DNA of 64,000 nt from Pinus tabuliformis (lineage: Eukaryota > Streptophyta > Pinopsida > Pinales > Pinaceae): positions 950,334,327 to 950,398,326 of the forward strand of contig CM062817.1 of assembly GCA_031772625.1 (NCBI GenBank), written 5' to 3'. Of this stretch, positions 60,766-64,000 are shown piece by piece. The notes under the pieces were generated by a model, which was given only the letters and a program-made list of their open reading frames with translations, was not told the DNA's origin and ran no database searches. Every line of letters starts with the position of its first letter. The stretch's first letter is position 1. Both the position numbers and the translations under genes were made by a program.

Positions 60766-61201
60766 GAGTTATGTGAAATCTCCCACAGTGACTTGCTTTT
60801 AGACTCGTTCAGTAGAGCGAATTTGTACGACGTGCCACGAGTCACTGTTTCAACCTTTGAATCTGAAACACACACACAAGAAACTAAATTCCATCCTCTT
60901 TCTGTACCTTCTTACGAAATTTCAATCCGATCCCCAGAGAGAAAGTTATGACGATTTTCCCCAGGTCACCTGTTTTGAATGTAATTCAGGAGTCTGCAGA
61001 AAGACCAACTTCCTCAGATCATATCTCCGCAAATATCACGCGAAAAGCTCTGAAATTAGGACCCAAGGTTTAGCGCGATTTCTTCTCAAATGGGTTTTTT
61101 TTGCGACTTCTGAAACGTCATGGAAAAGATGTTATAGTGAAAATGCCACGATGACCTGTTTGGAGCAGCGAAACCCTAGAATCCAAAGCTTTGATACCAA
61201 A
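60766..61201 (-). other. Leader of the gagless chromovirus
   Basis: Primer-binding site followed by about 420 bp of non-coding leader that joins protease near 60750. No matrix, capsid or zinc-knuckle sequence is present on the minus strand. Plus-strand open frames here are shadows. Confidence 0.75.
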
Positions 61202-61534
61202 TGTTATGAAACCAGCTCAAGAAAAGATAGAAAAGATAGATCAATGCCTTAGAATTCAGCCTCTTCGAGGGGGAAACCTCCTTTACATTACATAAATGAA
61301 CAATTCTTGGATGATACAAATGACAAAACCTCCTTTCTATATATAGGAGTCTAAGGAGTCACAATATAATCCAGCCGACCTAACAATAATAATATAAAGC
61401 CACAAAAATAACAATAGAGGGATTCTATGGGGCACAGAAATAACAATATGGGGGTAATAGGGGCACAACAATATAAATAAGGGGTATAACTACAATAGTA
61501 ATGGGGTAATCACTAGTATTATAGGGACCCAACA
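61202..61534 (-). repeat. 5' LTR of the young chromovirus
   Basis: 333 bp, same ends as its partner. The seven differences are all single-base substitutions. Confidence 0.96.
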
Positions 61535-61539
61535 ATTCG

Positions 61540-61834
61540 CCATTGCCTTGACGTACCAGAATTCTTGGTTCACTTCGTTGATCTTCCATCGAATTATTTC
61601 AATACATTATTTCGAACATTGCCTCCATTTCGAGGTACATTTTAAATTGTATCTAGAGATGGAAGAACAAGACTACCAATAGCAACAGCATCAGTGCACA
61701 ATGAAGTTAAGCCTCCAACAACTAGATGTTACTTCGCATCAGCCATGTTGGGATCTCACTGCAAACGAATTTTCCCACGACGTACCCTCCTTTTCTTCCA
61801 TTCCTCCTGCACTAGCCTCCATTAGCTTTCACAA
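61540..61834 (+). pseudogene. SABATH exon 2, second part
   Basis: Reads DVPEFLVHFVDLPSNYF (family: PEFQVFxNDLPSNDFN), then RCYFASAMLGSH and RIFPRRTLLFFHSS, the stretch before HWLS. The Trp of that motif is TAG (61823), and TAA lies at 61643. The frame differs by one from the first part even when the insertion is removed. It ends CAA|GTGAGT, a good donor. Confidence 0.88.
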
Positions 61835-61945
61835 GTGAGTGAGAAAGACCTTAAGCCCCATAGTTATGTCATTTAATTTTCCATCTCACCAAATCTAGAT
61901 TAATATTGATGAAGATGATATATTATTAATCGTTTTCAATTTCAG

Positions 61946-62212
61946 TTTCCTGCTAGCATTGAAGACAGATGTTCCCCTACCTGGAACGGTGGGCATGTCT
62001 ACATATGAAGTGATGAAGTAGATGATCCCTATCTCAACCAATTGAAACAAGACTTTGCAAAATTCTTAAGTGTGAGAGAGGAAGAGATTATTCCTCGAGG
62101 ATGTCTGTTCATTGCTCTCTTGGCCCGTAACTCTACCGAGATAAAGGAACAAAGCGGGGTGGGAGATTGTGATTTCCACTTGGAAGTTGCATTACAGGAG
62201 ATGGTTAAGGAG
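61946..62212 (+). pseudogene. SABATH exon 3
   Basis: The acceptor is TTCAATTTCAG. The exon contains PTWNGGHVYI, a stop at 62006, then FAKFLSVREEEIIPRGC and LFIALLAR, which correspond to the family's EL-PGG-MVL-LLGR block. It ends GAG|GTAAAT. Confidence 0.88.
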
Positions 62213-62290
62213 GTAAATTATATAATTCAATATTATTATCTCATAACTAGGTTTTAATACATTCAGTATGTGATCAATATTTTGTTGGCA

Positions 62291-62652
62291 GGGTTTGATT
62301 GAGGAGGAGAAACCAGACTCCTTCAACATTCCCTACTATTGTCCAAGTGTGGGGGAGCTAAAGATCATAGTGGAGATGAAGAACTCTTTTGAAATAGACA
62401 ACATGATGACTCTGAGTGGGTTTCCTTTACATCCATTGATGGAGGTTAGAGAGGGAGGAGGAGATGTTCAGTGGAATAGTAGGAAAGAATTATAGAGCCT
62501 TGTTCGAAAATATTGTTGGAGCCCACTTTGGATGGAATGAATATCTGATAGATGAATTTTTCTCCAGGATTGAGAAAAGAGCCACTGTGAAATATGGAGA
62601 GTACTTGCCCAATACACTTGACCTAGTCATTACGTTTCTCCTTCACAAATGA
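62291..62652 (+). pseudogene. SABATH exon 4
   Basis: After TTGTTGGCAG it reads [18 protein letters not shown], a near-consensus SABATH block, and NSFEIDN. A one-base shift near 62460 leads to [15 protein letters not shown] and the natural C-terminal end at 62650. Confidence 0.9.
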
Positions 62653-63750
62653 TACACTTTATCAGCTCCCTGAATATTTCTTACTTCCATTCATGCTGTA
62701 TAACTCAACAGACACATAAATGGTGCTACGTAGAACGTTGTGGTCACGATTAGTTGAACATGGTGGCACATGCCTCAGCAGTTGCATTTTTCTTGGAAGC
62801 CCAAAATGTAATAGTCATTGAATAAAAGATTATCTATTTTCTGCCTAGTTTCACGTTTCTATTGACAATAACTTTACAGGCTTCCCATCACTGTGTATTT
62901 AAGTTATTAAATGTATACTATTTAAGGGGATAGAGTTTGGATTGGTAAATTATTTAATTTAGTAAAAACTCAGTTATAATTGTTTTAATCATGTAAATTA
63001 GTTAATTTAAACCTACAATTTCCAGAAATGTCAACCCCCACTTAAATTTACACAAACTTAACTAAATTGAAGGCAAAAAACACACACAATTTAACTACTG
63101 TAGTGAAACTCACTGGTAAAAAAGTTTATTAAAATTCTTATTATTGAAAAATCTTTTTCCTTTGTAAATTGTAATAATATCATTACCAAGTAGTGTAATC
63201 CATTGGTATCTAAGTGAGTTGCACTAAACTCGTTCTGAAGTGGGAAGCAATGTAGCACATTTTGTTCTTTTTTTATATGCATTTATTTGAAGAACCGAAG
63301 TTAATGTTTAAAAACAACATTGAACATTCATATCATGTTCTATATTCATAAAAACTAGCATAGATCCATTTTAAATATGGCTCTAACATGATATTAGATG
63401 GATCTAATTTCTTCACTTGGAAAATTCTTTTTTTTTTGTTTTTTGTTTTTTTAGAGATTCAAAAAAAAAATATTTTGGCCGACATGAGTAAAATTTCAAC
63501 TTTATGACGGACGGGCATGCTTACACATCATACTGGGCTGTAAAATGATCCTCTTGTCTCAACAACGTCTAGAATTTATATCAGGTTGTATACTTATAGG
63601 ATAAGTGTAGGTCAGACTTTTAATTATAATGATTTTTAATTTGGAAGTAGGTTTGGTTAAGATATCATAATTTATCAATAGGACATGTTTCAAAAGCTAC
63701 AATAATAAGCACAAAAATAAATACAAATAATGAAAATTTTATAAGAGAAA
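62653..63750. other. 3' flank of the SABATH pseudogene, AT-rich
   Basis: No further gene recognised. AATAAAAGATT near 62821 could have served as a polyadenylation signal. From 62930 on the DNA is AT-rich with T and A homopolymers near 63429-63468. Confidence 0.5.
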
Positions 63751-64000
63751 AAATTGGTGTGGTTCATCCCATTTGGGTTACATCAACAAAGAAATACCTA
63801 GGCCTTTTATTATGTCCTATTTTACAGTCTTTTCCTCTTTTACCATGCCCTCACAATGGACAAAATAAACTAAAAATGGAAGACAAAAAATTGGTGTGGT
63901 CCATCGCATTTGGGTTACATACACTAATAAATACCTAGGCCTTTTATTATGTCATGTTTTACAATATTTTCCTCTTTTACCATGCCCTCACAATGGCCAA
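63751..64000 (+). repeat. Tandem repeat, period 137 bp
   Basis: TTGGTGTGGTTCATCCCATT at 63754 recurs as TTGGTGTGGTCCATCGCATT at 63891. The following blocks (AATACCTAGGCCTTTTATTA, CCTCTTTTACCATGCCCTCA) recur at the same offset. The second unit runs to the window edge, so more copies may follow. Confidence 0.9.

Larger units (their letters stand above)
57036..61534 (-). mobile_element. Young chromovirus (Reina/IFG7-like), gag missing, TSD ATTCG
   Basis: Exact ATTCG copies flank it (57031-57035 and 61535-61539). LTRs of 333 bp (57036-57368 and 61202-61534) differ at 7 positions by my count. The primer site TTGGTATCAAAGC and purine tract GAAGGAGAGGGGCA show minus orientation. The interior encodes protease, RT, RNase H, integrase and chromodomain, but about 400 bp of leader runs straight into protease, with no gag. 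It sits inside SABATH exon 2. The 333-bp LTR size and gene order recall the pine IFG7 family (inference from memory). Confidence 0.95.
48499..62652 (+). pseudogene. SABATH-family carboxyl methyltransferase, interrupted and dead
   Basis: Four exons match the SABATH family (SAM-dependent methylation of small carboxylic acids such as salicylate, jasmonate, benzoate or IAA, in the cytosol). They are 48499-48588, then 56838-57035 continued at 61540-61834, then 61946-62212, then 62291-62652. Three introns is the usual SABATH layout. Breaks: exon 1 ends CAG|TT instead of CAG|GT. Exon 2 is split by a retrotransposon and shifted in frame at the junction. In-frame stops lie at 61643, 61823 and 62006, and exon 4 has a frameshift near 62460. 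The substrate cannot be told, because key residues lie in damaged parts. It is the only host gene recognised. That it is this family is well supported; its history is inference. Confidence 0.9.

Noticed and set aside
60688..61252. Plus-strand frames across the chromovirus leader
   Set aside because: They cover the non-coding leader and LTR on the opposite strand to all element genes.
1..64000. CRISPR arrays, riboswitches, bacterial operons, rRNA or intact tRNA genes
   Set aside because: No regularly spaced repeats, no cloverleaf and no prokaryotic signals were seen. The content is entirely that of a plant nuclear genome.

Overview
The window reads as nuclear DNA of a seed plant, most probably a conifer or other gymnosperm. 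It is almost wall-to-wall mobile elements in several layers, with long AT-rich spacers and one recognisable host gene. The conifer assignment is inference. It rests on a Penelope-like element with a GIY-YIG domain (such 'Dryad' elements are known from conifers), on a Reina/IFG7-type chromovirus with 333-bp LTRs, and on the nested repeats inside and around a plant SABATH methyltransferase gene. Every LTR retrotransposon boundary below was set by eye from TG/CA ends, primer-binding sites, polypurine tracts and target-site duplications (TSDs).

Layout. 1-1853: 3' end of a decayed Ty3/gypsy pol (Tat/Athila-like), then a putative LTR. 3871-4338: solo copia LTR with TSD CAACC. About 4640-6769 (-): 3' part of a decayed L1-type LINE. 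7039-14130: 7.1-kb Sirevirus-like copia element with TSD CAAAA, large LTRs, gag remains, several polypurine tracts and no recognisable pol. 14136-16690: low-complexity, AT-rich DNA. 16691-23065: nearly full-length LINE with ORF1 and ORF2 (four stops and a damaged RT active site). 25416-30558 (-): copia element of the same family as the solo LTR. About 30861-31268: Penelope-like GIY-YIG fragment. 33188-41719 (-): chromovirus with LTRs of about 2.5 kb, TSD TAATA, a large internal deletion, and a tRNA-derived SINE in only one LTR. 43117-48416 (-): another copia element.

48499-62652 is the host locus: a four-exon SABATH (salicylate/jasmonate/IAA-type carboxyl methyltransferase) pseudogene on the + strand. 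A copia element lies 82 bp upstream of its ATG. Intron 1 carries a 7-kb structure with diverged 1.4-kb inverted arms and a decayed coiled-coil ORF. Exon 2 is cut by a young gagless chromovirus (57036-61534, TSD ATTCG, LTRs differing at 7 of 333 positions). Splice-site loss, stops and frameshifts show that the gene is dead. The window ends in AT-rich DNA with a 137-bp tandem duplication.

The elements form no functional pathway. The main value of the window is its record of successive insertions, a possible conserved RNA hairpin pair in the inverted-repeat family, and the dismantling of one metabolic gene.
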